Positions 31,570 to 41,425 of a stretch of 64,000 nt of DNA are shown here, one piece after another; positions within the stretch are counted from its first letter, which is position 1; the number at the start of each line of letters is the position of its first letter. A program made the position numbers and the translations under genes. The notes beneath the pieces were generated by a model that saw only the letters and a program-made list of their open reading frames with translations, had not been told where the DNA came from and did no database searches. The stretch is from Apoda limacodes (lineage: Eukaryota > Arthropoda > Insecta > Lepidoptera > Limacodidae). The DNA is taken from NCBI GenBank assembly GCA_946406115.1, contig OX291550.1, positions 23,226,722-23,290,721 of the forward strand, in the 5' to 3' direction.

Positions 31570-31925
31570 GCCTAGTCCGGACGTATAGTGTCTGTCTGTC
31601 CATATGCCACAGTAATTTTATTCACAATGCTAAAAGTCTTAATGTTTTGAGAGTATCCCCCTCTCTTTCTACGGCGCGGCGAAAATGTATGCCTGCGCCT
31701 GCTGTTTCGTTTAGGGGGCGCAGGGCGCTTGCGCGAATGGTCGTGTGTGTTTATGATACAGCGTGCTACGCGCATCCATGGATGGTGACAGCTGATGGCT
31801 CGACCGTCTGTGTAGTGGCCATACTGCTGTGTATTCGTAAAATTCGTGTATATAAAGTGTTTAAAATATGGAAATTGAACAAAGTGCATCTTTGTCTTTG
31901 TAAAATACGGAAACCGTAATGCCAC
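31570..31925. other. G+C-rich island with a TATA-like box, unassigned
   Basis: From 31,660 to 31,810 the DNA is clearly richer in G and C than its surroundings (CTACGGCGCGGCGAAAATG, GGGGGCGCAGGGCGCTTGCG, CAGCGTGCTACGCGCATCC). On the + strand a GTGTATATAAAGTG TATA-like box lies at 31,846-31,859, followed by ATGGAAATTGAACAAAGTGC. Only a 12-codon frame follows. The 117-residue reverse frame and the 90-residue forward frame overlap each other and match no family. It could be the promoter region of a decayed transposon or a rare unrecognised promoter. Confidence 0.3.
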
Positions 31926-32114
31926 GCCTATTATAATTTTTATTTTTAGTATTCGCGATTATGAGTATGGATATGGAATTTTTATTCTATGACTGATTGC
32001 GTTGTCAAATATACTACGTCAAAAAAGTAAATAAACAAACATTATTATTTCTTGACAATGTCAAAGACATGTCTTGTGACATATTTGAGTGTTAAGCGCG
32101 AATCGTGTGTAAAG

Positions 32115-32160
32115 GTTTTCGCTTCTGCCGGCACTCCCGGAGTGCAACTTTTTTTTTTGA
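32115..32160 (-). repeat. Short repeat shared with 9.68 kb
   Basis: CGCTTCTGCCGGCACTCCCG then GAGTGCAACTTTTT is the reverse complement of the block at 9,676-9,720. Confidence 0.5.
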
Positions 32161-32374
32161 TGAGTTATAATGTAAATAATTACTGCCCTTCGCCTACCAC
32201 ACTAGGTGAATTTTAAATTCGCAAAGCACTAGAACTTGGGCCAGAAGTTGCGACTTTAAAAATCTTATGGAAACTTAAGTGCTTTTTACCCCAAAGTACC
32301 ATTGCTCTTTGAGGAAAGAGTTTGTCTATCTGTGGGTGTGTTTTACCGTAAGTATAATGGGATGTATTCTGGGG

Positions 32375-32700
32375 AATTGTTTTAAAATGATGCCCATGGC
32401 TACTGTCTACCATTGCGCCTCTCGCCATCGGCAGGGAATTCATCCTCATACCTTAGAACCTAAACGGTTACGTACAGTGCGGTTTTAAAGAAACATCCCC
32501 CCGCGAACGCTCGAGTTGTGGAGTAAGCTCACTGTCAACTTTTTTTCTAAGGACTACCTACAGTTTTGGGTTCTTTAAAAAGAAAGAATTAGATCTTTGA
32601 AGGTTAGACAACCCGCGAGTGATACCCCAGGTGTTAAAAGCAACTACAGGCTTCGGTAACCCCCTTATCATCGGGCGGACCGTAAGCTTGTTCGCCACGT
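32375..32700 (+). repeat. LINE-A 3' end, truncated copy
   Basis: RT C-terminal codons are still readable (CATCGGCAGGGAATTCATCC, ACCTAAACGGTTACGTACAG, CGCGAACGCTCGAGTTGTGG), followed by ACAACCCGCGAGTGATACCC and ATCGGGCGGACCGTAAGCTT, the family tail. Frames on both strands here are derived from it. Confidence 0.7.
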
Positions 32701-34434
32701 TTGAAGTGCAAAAAAGCCATTTTTAAAACTTTATGCATAAAAACTTGTATTTGGCCTTTAGATCAAAAATTAGGATTGACGTGATTCACGGTTTTTGGAA
32801 AATCATCCCCTATAAATTGCAAAATGGGAGATTCAAATTTGTATAAGAATTCCGATATTTTCTAGGTAATATATTTTTAAATAGTTAAAAGCTTCTTTTA
32901 AAAAATTGCACGCCGACAAAGCCGAGAGAACAAGTTAGTAGGTATTATGTAAAGTAACTCTATACTTTTAGTATATAAGTAATCTGTACGTGACATTTTT
33001 GTTTTGTGGCTCTTGTAATAAAAACTTTACAAAAGATTCATCATTCATTTCATTCCACGCTCTGCTTGACGTTAAAATACTTTATGTCATCAAAAATGTT
33101 TAATTTTATGTCAAAAGCTTCCGACCCTCGGAAACTTTTGCAATAAAGCCGCTGAAAATATCCTCGAAATACTTTAAATAATACGTGAACGTCAAATTGA
33201 GGCTTTGTCCTGATACGATGCGAATGCGTGGCCATCGCACTTTCACACGCCTTTGTTCGTAGGAAACCGCGATTAAACATACTAGATGTGACGAAGTGTC
33301 CTAACTAAAATATGCAACTGTTTACAAGTGACAAAATAAGGCGTGCAGGAGATGAAAGGTTGCATACGCCTGCGTGCACCTCGAATTCCCCTGCCAATTC
33401 GTAATATAAATTAGAAAGTAGAACACGTTAAAGGTCTGTACACAGTCTCCAAAATATAAAATACATTTGTTATTTATTTTTAACGCAAATTACAAATTTA
33501 TAATTTGGTAAAAGTATTGTTTTTTTCACGATAATAAATTTTTGGAGCAAACAGAACCCTTTAAAGCACCATAGTTTTTCCGCAAATCAAAATATTTATT
33601 TTAAAATTAACCTTGTATGTATACTTTTCATTGGAAAAAACGTTGTTTGCTCGTTTTTTCTTTCTCTGCTATAAAAAAAAAATCTAATTTTACCAATCAA
33701 TATTGGCAAAATATTTCACGAACTTTCACCGTTAATGGCCTCTTCCTAGAGTGTGCAATACTGTTGTAATAATGATATTCGCACGATTCTGCGAAATCCT
33801 ATAAGGCACTCGATTGTTAACAACGCGCGATTGCACGACGATCGCGTCATAACGTCCGCTTGGGACTACCGTTCTCTCGCTAACTTGTAAAACTTTTTCA
33901 ATTGATGACTTTTTCCAAAATTTAATAAAATTCTTTGATATAATGTTTTTTTTTGCGAAATCGTATTTTGTACATGTATCAAGATGTAACACAATGTTGT
34001 TTACTCAAAGGTGATCTGCCTACTTTTCTTTAGCGAATTATTAAAATAAAGCTCAGAAAATTTTCAGAACAAAATTTTTTCAACTCGGAATGCTCGCATT
34101 TACATCGTGGAGAAAAAGTTCATTGAAGACCTCAAAAGTATTTTAAAGACATATTAAAAGATCTAAAAAACAAAACGCAGAAAAAAACAAAACGCAGAAA
34201 AAAACAATAACGATCTAAGCCACTTTGAATCAAAGAATGTTTCATATTCGTCCGATAGTTTTAGCAATTATCACCGACAAATACACATTAACAAACATTT
34301 CTCTTTATTATATTGGTACAGATTATGTTACATAATAAACAAAACGGTCATTTTATACCTTTCTTCCTTCTTTACTACCAACTTTTATCCGACTGTCAAA
34401 GAAAGGAAGGCAATGATTTTCGAGCGTATATGTG
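32701..34434. other. Intergenic stretch, nothing recognised
   Basis: About 1.7 kb. Reverse frames at 33,050-33,280 and 33,732-33,992 (86 residues, QVSERTVVPSGRYDAIVVQS) look somewhat protein-like, but I cannot match them to any family. A direct duplication of AAAACAAAACGCAGAAAAA lies near 34.18 kb. Confidence 0.35.
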
Positions 34435-34832
34435 TACAGTAGAATCCCGATTATCCGGATTAAATAATACCAAGGGTATTCCATATAATCGAAAATCTGG
34501 ATCATCGATTTCAAAGCCAAATCAAAGAGTATGTATGTATGAATTTAAATTCTAATAAATTTTTATTAAGTATGTATGTATGTCATGGGTTTCAGATCCA
34601 TCGTTTAGACAATACGATATGAAAAAAAATCGAAATGAATTACATAGTACTCTGATTACATAGTATCTATAAATCAGAATTCTTATTAATATCAGATATT
34701 GTAGAAGTTCCTTCACCATGTATTTTGCCAACTTACTGCCAAATTCACAATTTTTTATAAGGTGCGTTTAGGTCACTGCTTCAATGCGTTTAATGTATGT
34801 AAAATAATCCTGCCAAGTTAATAATACATATA

Positions 34833-35068
34833 TAGCTAGTTTTCCATCAGACGACATGACGATGACCACGACAACGATAAAGATGCCGGCGGAAGTAAAA
34901 GTGTATGAAAATATATGCCACGCTTTTCGATTGAACGACAACGACACCGACCGACATGACGATGACTTATTTTCATACGCTTTTGCTTCTTCCAGTGTCG
35001 TCGTCGTTACCGCTGTCGTGTCGTCGTCGTCGTTGCCGCTGTCGTGTCGTCTATCGGAAAACCAGCTA
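34833..35068. mobile_element. Foldback (MITE-like) nested in the pogo element
   Basis: The ends TAGCTAGTTTTCCATCAGAC and GTCTATCGGAAAACCAGCTA are near-perfect inverted repeats. The pairing continues inward through GTCGT/ACGAC repeats, GGAAGTAAAAGTGTATGAAAA and its reverse complement TTTTCATACGCTTTTGCTTC. Total 236 bp. The open frame at 34,856-35,083 is produced by the GAC/GTC repeats and is not a gene. Confidence 0.75.
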
Positions 35069-35144
35069 ATTGTGTATGGCTAAATACAAATCTGGGCTTA
35101 TTCACTTTAGTTGGATAATGTACATTAATAAGCGCATAAGTACT

Positions 35145-35231
35145 TTATGTCCGTGAACAAAACGCCACTATACTCACAATTATCTTCACTTTGTCTTTAA
35201 GAGACAACACTGCTCTTTTCCACTTCGACAT
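35145..35231 (-). pseudogene. N-terminal stub of a pogo/Tigger transposase
   Basis: The reverse strand reads MSKWKRAVLSLKDKVKIIVS and then runs to a stop after 28 residues. Pogo/Tigger and jerky transposases begin with a very similar basic start followed by the first helix of the CENP-B-type DNA-binding domain (MSKRKR..LSL..K..II pattern, family knowledge). It lies about 250 bp inside the element's right inverted repeat, where the coding region of such elements should begin. Everything after the first helix is gone. Confidence 0.6.
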
Positions 35232-35484
35232 TTTAGATTTTCAACGCAAAACGTAAGGTTAAAAAAAGACAACCTATCAGTTGACCGATTCCAAAGAAAA
35301 AGAAACAATAACAAACACTATCACGCAAACAAATGAGGGTACTCCCGGTACACGGTTAGAGGTTTATGTGTGGTGTGATAAGTAACATGTCTTGTTGCGC
35401 CGTCTAAACATTTTTAAATCAGCAAACAGAGCCGTGACGGATAATCGGATGTCCAGATGTTCGGATAATCGGAATTCTACTGTA

Positions 35485-36218
35485 TGTCCAAAATGTCCAT
35501 TTCTTTGGCACGCCCTATGGCCTAAACGGCTTGACGGATTTTGACATGCAAGGTGTCATTTGAATAGTCGTAATTGTATGAGTGACATGAGGTATATAAA
35601 AATTCCTAAAAAAATCAAAATGACGGATTTTATGCGCTTTAATATGCTGGTTAAAAACTATTACGTACGTATTACAAACTTTAGAGCTGCATCACAAAAA
35701 AACTGTTCGAATTTTACTAAAATTTTCCCTGCATATTGCAAACCTTACGTCGTCTAGGGAAATAATAAGCGACATACATTATGAATTTTGATAGTAGGTA
35801 TGAATTATACGAAATATTTCTACTTGGAGCGACTATATTCAGATTATAAAATAGTTATGGCAGTAAAATTCATACCTACTGCTACTGCAATACTATATGA
35901 ATATATTACATGCACTTTAACATAGTTCTAAGTTACTCTTCGAGAATTTAGGTTAGTTCTAGTCACAAAATTTAGGATTTTACTACGTATCGTTATAATT
36001 TGTTGTTAGCTATTAGCTATAGCCCAAAACGTATAAATAAGAACAAGATTTTTGGGCTAAATAAATATTACGACCTAACGAAAAAAAATTATAGGTTGAG
36101 TATGTGGTTGATTTCTGCTTAGCATTAGTGACTTAGAGAGACATACAAGTAACATCTTTGAATAACCTACCAAAATATCTAACACTGATAGTAACTATTG
36201 CTAGCTCTTTATAAAAAA
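35485..36218. other. Intergenic stretch, LINE-tail-like start
   Basis: From 35,500 a TTCTTTGGCACGCCCTATGG, CTAAACGGCTTGACGGATTT sequence resembles retroelement 3'-end blocks. A weak inverted pair (AGTAGGTATGAATT / AATTCATACCTACT at 35,795-35,881) follows. No gene. Confidence 0.4.
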
Positions 36219-36220
36219 AA

Positions 36221-36637
36221 ATCAGCCAAGTGCGAGTCGGACTCGCGCACGAAGGGTTCCCTACCTATCTTTCCGTATCTAAAAACGGCGAAAAAAAGAC
36301 GTGCCCCTCCCTATTATATTTGTTTTATTTTAATTTAATTATTTATTTTTAAAGTAAATATATATAATTAAATATTCTGTAAATATTTCAAACGTCGACC
36401 TGTTTCCATTTTCAATATCGAGCAAAAACGAGCAAAAAAATCACGTTTGTTGTTGGGTCCCCGTTTAAATATTTATTTTATTTTGTTTGTTTTTAGTATT
36501 TGTTGTTATAGCGGCAACAGAAATACATCTTCTTTGAAAATGTGAACTGTGTAACTATCACGGTTCATGTGATACAGCCTGGCGACAGCCGGACGGACGG
36601 ACAGCGGAGTCTTAGTAATACGGAACCCTAAAAACGA
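36221..36637 (+). repeat. GCGAGTCGG-family repeat, full-length copy
   Basis: It starts CAGCCAAGTGCGAGTCGGAC, has two ACGTTTGTTGT-related modules, TATAGCGGCAACAGAAATAC, CACGGTTCATGTGATACAGC and GGACGGACGGACAGCGGAGT, and ends TACGGAACCCTAAAAA. It resembles the 3.9-kb copy more than the 10.9-kb copy. Confidence 0.8.
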
Positions 36638-37370
36638 GTATTTAAACTGGCATTAGCAGGAAATAACCATATGGGCAGTAAAACGAAGTTATGCAAAATA
36701 TAACAATATAAATTTGTACTTATATAGACTTAGAGTTGCAAATATCCAATAACAAATTCCAGCATTTCTGTAAAATTATGTCCGAGGTTTGTATGACTGT
36801 TCCAACTACTTGATGCGACGGGAGTAAAAAGGAGAGTAAAAGTTTTTATAGATCGGAAGAAAATTAATCACGCCATTAAAACCGCGGAGAATCAGTACAA
36901 AATAAATATAATTAAGAGCGGACAGAAAGCAAGACAAATTTTTCATACATCGCCGAATATGAACGTATAGTATATGCAAATTTGTTTATAACAGCCCTCG
37001 GTTTTCTGTTAAACAATATTATAATGAAATTACAGCTGAATTATGTATACAGTTATAAAAATAAATCAAACATTGGCAAAAATATAGGTAGCTTTGTGAT
37101 ATTTTTCTTTCTTTTATTTATTTGTGCTAATATGAGACCTTTAAATTATAAGTAGTATGTATTTGTTTTTTATTTTTATTTGAATTTGATTTACTACCTC
37201 AAATTTCAATTTTACAATCAGCAATTTTCTTTTGTTTGTTTGTTTGTTTTAAGTGTAGGTATCATGTTTTAACGAAAAAAGTTATCGGACTAAATTGGCA
37301 ACACTGGTTGGGAAAAGAACAGTTGGCATCGGTCTATGAAATAATGGCCGTATAGAAAAGATTCGTTTAG
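36638..37370. other. Intergenic stretch, nothing recognised
   Basis: A+T-rich with a short GTTT tetranucleotide run near 37.23 kb. No gene. Confidence 0.4.
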
Positions 37371-37371
37371 T

Positions 37372-37616
37372 ACTCCCTCGTAGCCTAGTTGGTAGTGTAG
37401 CCAGCTGCTTTGCAGAGGGTGTGGGTTCGATTTCCGCACTGGACAAACGTTTATGTCTTGAGTCTGGGTGTATTTATGTATGATATGTATGTATTTACAA
37501 AAAAAAAGTAATATTTATTTATTTTTATCCGTTGTCTGGTATCCATAACACAAGCCATGCTTACTTTGGGGCCAGACGACGCTGTGTGTAATGTCCAAAA
37601 ATATTTATTATTATTA
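37372..37616 (+). mobile_element. SINE-S copy with head type 1
   Basis: This is the best-preserved copy. A box: CGTAGCCTAGTTGGTAGTGT. B box: GTGGGTTCGATTTCCGCACT. The body carries TATGTCTTGAGTCTGGGTGT, CCGTTGTCTGGTATCCATAA and GACGCTGTGTGTAATGTCC, then a TATTATTATTATAA tail. The A and B boxes form a split RNA polymerase III promoter, so the head derives from a tRNA. Confidence 0.85.
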
Positions 37617-38285
37617 TAATCCAATCAATTCAAATTCAAACCGTGATCTGTGTGTAACGGTATATTGGTTACAAACAGATCACCCTAAAGATTGGTATTA
37701 AATTTAAATAAAAAATAAGTATGTGCCTAATACAAGACAAAATAAAATTGTTATTTGGAAAAATACTTCCCAAAGGTTTAAATTTTATCCCATAATCCAA
37801 TCTTCTTATCGGACATTCTTCAGATCTGAGGCCTTCAACTTCACAAAGGGAATAAAATATCTTAAGGATTTTATAGCTATTTTCTCTTTGATGAATCAAG
37901 GCAAACAATTTTGTTTTGTGTAACATTTGTCCAGAGGAGTATGTTTAATTTTTTCTATATTTTCGATAAACAACTTCTAGTGACTTATCAAGTCCTAGTA
38001 CTTACATCAATATTTCAAATCAACAAATCATTATAATATATATAATGTATGTTATATATAAGATTTTTGTAGTTGTGAGATGGATGTACTAGGACTTCAT
38101 TTCTTTTATTTTATTTTATTTATTATTGTTAATATCAAGTGCCAACGACTATATATGGTTAGTATATTTTTCATAACTACACTTTTCTATTATAATAATT
38201 AACATGAATATACAACACAATACAACAAATTAAAGTATTCATAATTTCCATGCGAGACTGCGCGACAACAATTTAGCAGTACACG
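37617..38285. other. Intergenic stretch with a small inverted repeat
   Basis: AAGTCCTAGTAC near 37,990 is exactly complementary to GTACTAGGACTT near 38,087, with an A+T-rich loop. Overlapping frames at 37.67-37.93 kb on both strands are not recognised. Confidence 0.4.
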
Positions 38286-38294
38286 CAATCTAGC

Positions 38295-38458
38295 CTGGGA
38301 CCTTATTGGGAACAGTCTCGAGTTTTTCGGACTCTGTAATTCGACAGAAAAATGTATGCAAGTACGTTCACGGGTTGCGAGATGTAGGTCAGACTTCCAT
38401 ACATTTTTGTCTCGAATTCCAGAGTCCGAATAGCTCGAGACTGTTCCCAAGGTCTCGA
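38295..38458. mobile_element. Foldback MITE, family shared with 58.5 kb
   Basis: The left arm (GGGACCTTATTGGGAACAG, TCTCGAGTTTTTCGGACTCT, AATGTATG) pairs with the right arm (CATACATTTTTGTCTCGAAT, AGAGTCCGAATAGCTCGAGA, CTGTTCCCAAGGTCTC). The loop is CAAGTACGTTCACGGGTTGC and following. A more diverged copy with the same loop lies at 58,478-58,620. Long overlapping frames on both strands here simply mirror each other. Confidence 0.75.
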
Positions 38459-38587
38459 TCATATATTCAGGACGCCGTTGGCGCTGGCCATATCGCCATT
38501 TTGAAAAGTCACTTGGAGTTTTTTGTAGCGGTCATAACGAGCGTATTTCCACAGCAAATACGTAGTTGGGATTTTCACTGGCCAGAG

Positions 38588-38670
38588 TTGTGCCTCAATA
38601 GCTCAATTGGTAGAGCACTTACATACCCGAACTGTAAGGATTGTTGCAGGTTCAAGTCTTACTTAGCTCA
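38588..38670 (+). tRNA. tRNA-like sequence, probably a pseudogene or SINE head
   Basis: GTGCCTCAATAGCTCAATTG followed by GTAGAGCAC matches a D arm and A box, and GCAGGTTCAAGTCTTAC the T arm and B box. The anticodon-arm region CTTACATACCCGAACTGTAAG makes a 6-bp stem with a 9-base loop instead of 5 and 7. The T stem is mispaired and no acceptor stem closes, so it is very unlikely to be a working tRNA gene. An anticodon cannot be assigned. Confidence 0.35.
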
Positions 38671-38949
38671 AAGTTAATCTTTTGACTGCATCTTCGCTAT
38701 GAAATTATTTATTTATATTAATCTTTTCGATTGAATACCATTACCTACTACAAACTATTTTTTATTATGTATACACGTTACAGGTTATAACAACAGGCCT
38801 TTGCGCTGTTTATTTTTTACTACTTACTACTAACAAATTACAATACCTTCTTTGGGATTATATTGAGTAGCTGCAATACTATTTATATTGGAAATTCAGT
38901 TATGTTTTTAAGCTTAGAACTTCGTAATGTTGAGAAGAATAATCCATAC

Positions 38950-39170
38950 TAATTATTAGTATGAATGCGAAAGTAACTCTGTCTGTTCCCTCCTCACGCT
39001 TAAACCGCTGTATCGATTAAAATTAAATTTGGCATGGAGATAGTTTAAGTCTCGAGAAAGGACATAGGCCACATAAAAACGTCAAGAATGAGTCGGTTTT
39101 TTTATAATTGAGGAATTGCCGTTGAATTACCTTCCGGGAGGTAATGACGCGCCTTTTCTATGAAGTAGGT
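38950..39170 (-). repeat. LINE-tail repeat F
   Basis: It holds ATTAGTATGAATGCGAAAGT, TAAACCGCTGTATCGATTAA, AATTTGGCATGGAGATAGTT and AATTGAGGAATTGCCGTTGA. The same blocks in the same order lie at 47.03 kb and reversed at 50.7 kb. They correspond to the 3' end of an abundant lepidopteran retroelement. Confidence 0.65.
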
Positions 39171-39174
39171 ATTT

Positions 39175-39262
39175 ATAAAAGCTGTCCAAAATATGAAATA
39201 CGCGCACGCTACAAGCGAGTAATTACAAGTTTTAACTTTAGCCAAAACTTTTTAATTCATAA
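39175..39262 (+). repeat. Short repeat shared with the window's right end
   Basis: GCGCACGCTACAAGCGAGTA followed by ATTACAAGTTTTAACTTTAG matches 63,939-64,000 (GTGCACACTACAAGCGAGCA, GTAAGTTTTAACTTCAG). Confidence 0.65.
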
Positions 39263-39788
39263 ATTCTCTAGATATCTTGCGGTTGCATTGTTTTCCTTTT
39301 CTTTTTCAATTGTATGAGTTTATTCATTTACCTTATATTTAAATTTAGTAAAAAACATTGTGTTTAACACAGGCGGTATAAAAATTACAAACTTAAGTCA
39401 TTAAAGCCTTCTTGTAATGTAAAAATTTCAAGAATTAATTAAACATCATGTTTTCTGCTATTTTTTAAATGTAAGCTTGAATGTTTGCAAAGCATGTTTA
39501 ATAATGTCTATGTTAAATTGTATAGTGGTACACTCGTTTGGAACAACTTGTGTTTAAGTGGAAATGTATCCAAACAAGGACCGATAAAAGATTATCGACT
39601 GTGAACATTAAAGTACACAGTCAAGTGACATTATCTTTAGTTTGTGACATAATCTTTAGTTTGAGCAACTTTCGTACTACATATTTGCCCCATTTATAAA
39701 CATAATAGACATTTTTATGAGTATACTTTTAGTGGGATATTGAGTGTGTACAAACTTGAAATATGAGATATATGATTCTAATTTCTAA
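39263..39788. other. Intergenic stretch, nothing recognised
   Basis: No supported feature. Confidence 0.4.
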
Positions 39789-39790
39789 TA

Positions 39791-40677
39791 CACTGACCTG
39801 CAAAAAAAAGGTATAACAGTTTTTAAATTGAATTTGCTTCTTAACTATTAAACTTATTAAACTAGAGACTTGAAATAAAAACAACATTTAGAACAGTTAA
39901 AAAAGAGTTTTTGAACGTAAGTTTATTTTACTTAACTTAATGTTTTTAACATAAATGAAGCATAAAAACAAAAAGTAGGCATTTTCTCTGAATGGCAACA
40001 AGACCCTGAAAAAGGTGTTTGTAGTCTTAAAATCACCTTTTCAATAACTGGTGTTGCCTTCTCTGGCTCTGATCACAGCTTCGAGCCTGTTTGGCATACT
40101 GAAAACGAGATTTCGGAGACGATGTTTGAGGATATTCTCCCATTTTTCCATCAGGGCCTGTTTAAGATCATTGAGGGTGACAGGAGGTCGTCTGCGTCGT
40201 CTGACCAGCCCTCCGAGCTGATACCAAGCGTATTCGATCGGGTTCAGGTCAGGATTTCTTGATGGCCAGGCCAACCTCCTAAATGGACTTTTGCACGACC
40301 TGAGCGGTGTGTAGCCGGGCGTTTTCTTGCATTAGAATTGATCCATCACCCATATTTACCAGATATGGTCCTGCATACTCATTAAGGTTCTCTTGAGCAT
40401 ATCTCACCCCAGTAAGAGTGCCATTTTCTATGTCCACTGACTGTGTGCAACCTTCCGAAGAGACGCCAGCCCATACTTTTACAGGGCCCCCGCCGTATTA
40501 GATAGACTCTTTTTGCAAAGCAGGCTTGAGCGTATCGCTCACCAGGCCGTCTGTAGACTTTTCGCCTTCCATCATGAGTGAAAAATGAGAAACGTGACTC
40601 ATCCGTGAACAAGACTTTTGTCCATTCTTCTTCACCCCACTGCACGTGGTCAGAATTCACGCGTCTTTTACGACATT
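39791..40677 (-). mobile_element. Truncated Tc1/mariner-type transposon
   Basis: The 3' end of the element is CACTGACCTGCAAAAAAAAG at 39,791, preceded by TA (39,789-39,790), the usual target site. The reverse strand then runs into transposase codons. The expected matching inverted repeat on the other side is absent. Recognisable coding stops near 40,677, where a sequence similar to 49.06-49.2 kb begins. About half of the transposase and the 5' terminal repeat are missing. Confidence 0.75.
40041..40662 (-). pseudogene. Tc1-like transposase, C-terminal half, broken
   Basis: Segment one (40,382-40,662) reads VQWGEEEWTKVLFTDESRFS; FTDESRF holds the first catalytic aspartate of Tc1 transposases. 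A frameshifted middle has ILMQENARLHTA at about 40,305-40,341, where the family has QDNAPxH, so the second catalytic aspartate is glutamate here. A stop follows at 40,279-40,281. Segment two (40,041-40,274) reads SRNPDLNPIEYAWYQLGGLV with the third catalytic residue, glutamate of NPIE, and ends LEAVIRAREGNTSY. The distance between the second and third sites is about 30 codons with a frame change. The N-terminal DNA-binding domain is missing. It is inactive. Confidence 0.8.
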
Positions 40678-40830
40678 TTTCAACTTACATGCGCCTGAAT
40701 ATAATACATTTTGTTTACACAAATATTTCTGAAAATAGGAAGAAATATCATCATTGAAATAAATGTACTAGCCAGCAAATTAGACACCGCAGCCTATATT
40801 TTGTTGAAATTAAAAAAATGCGCCATTACG
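40668..40830. repeat. Repeat shared with 49.06 kb
   Basis: ACGACATTTTTCAACTTACA, ATACATTTTGTTTACACAAA and ATCATCATTGAAATAAATG correspond to AGACATTTTCAACTTACTTG, GCACATTTTGTAAACAAAAA and CTATCATTGGAGTAAACG at 49,057-49,190. Confidence 0.5.
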
Positions 40831-41300
40831 TACTAATGCAGCAAGTACCTACTAATGCTCTTATGGTAACGTAAAAATTGCATGTGTTTTATAACTTGCA
40901 TTATGAACCTGAGAGCGGTGCAATAACACTTTATGAACAAGTTTGTTGAAAAACAATTCAACGTGAAATATAAACTTGTATTATCCTTATTCTAGGACAT
41001 TTTCATGCATATCAACTTATTTCCGTGAACACGATAAACGTGTACAACCGAGATATTATTTATGGCACGGTTCAGTTGGCTTTTGGCCCTCAAAATACAC
41101 GAAGATACTGAAATAAATAAATAAATAAGATTACCTACCCACACATTGGCTCGGCTGGCATTATTTATTGGTATGGCATTCACTTATGAATACAAAGATT
41201 TGAATTAAATATGTTATATATAAATCTGTTACTTATGTCTTGATTCAAAGAAATTATATTGACTACGAAATAAAACTCATTGTTTTATTAATTAATGAAG
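40831..41300. other. Intergenic stretch, nothing recognised
   Basis: The reverse frame at 40,992-41,183 has no recognisable motif. Confidence 0.4.
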
Positions 41301-41302
41301 AA

Positions 41303-41425
41303 CCAGTCAAGTGCGTTCCGTACCACCATATACGTAATTTATGAACACAATACAAAATCAAAAAGTGTGACGCTAAGCGGTCACCCATCCAATCCCTGAC
41401 CAAGCCCAACGTTGCTTAACTTTGA
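41303..41425 (+). repeat. GCGAGTCGG-family left end joined to a 5S-rRNA-derived segment
   Basis: ACCAGTCAAGTGCG (opening of the repeat, its palindrome shortened) runs directly into GTTCCGTACCACCATATAC, and after about 40 bp into a reversed 5S-like segment. The layout relative to the 5S piece is the same as at 12.83-12.97 kb once both are read in the 5S direction. Confidence 0.55.
41369..41422 (-). repeat. 5S rRNA-derived segment
   Basis: On the reverse strand: AAGTTAAGCAACGTTGGGCT, then TGGTCAGGGATTGGATGGGT and GACCGCTTAGCGTC. This follows 5S rRNA from loop B/C to loop E and helix IV. The 5' third of the 5S gene and its 3' terminus are missing, so it is not a 5S gene. Confidence 0.7.

Larger units (their letters stand above)
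34437..35482 (-). mobile_element. Non-autonomous pogo-type DNA transposon
   Basis: The left end CAGTAGAATCCCGATTATCC and the right end (reverse complement CAGTAGAATTCCGATTATCC) are terminal inverted repeats of at least 21 bp with one mismatch. TA flanks both sides (34,435-34,436 and 35,483-35,484). CAG ends with TA duplications are characteristic of pogo/Tigger elements. Inside, the reverse strand keeps the first codons of a transposase (35,145-35,231). The rest of the coding region is missing, so this 1,046-bp element is an internal-deletion derivative. A separate foldback sits inside it. Confidence 0.75.

Noticed and set aside
33732..33992. 86-codon reverse frame as a gene
   Set aside because: No family motif, splice context or second copy. 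It can arise by chance in A+T-rich DNA.
34856..35083. 75-codon frame rich in Thr, Asp, Val and Ser
   Set aside because: It comes from the GAC/GTC arms of a foldback element; the two halves are reverse complements.
38199..38677. Overlapping 87- and 123-codon frames with similar peptides on opposite strands
   Set aside because: The similarity is due to the inverted repeat of a foldback MITE, and the tail runs over a tRNA-like sequence.
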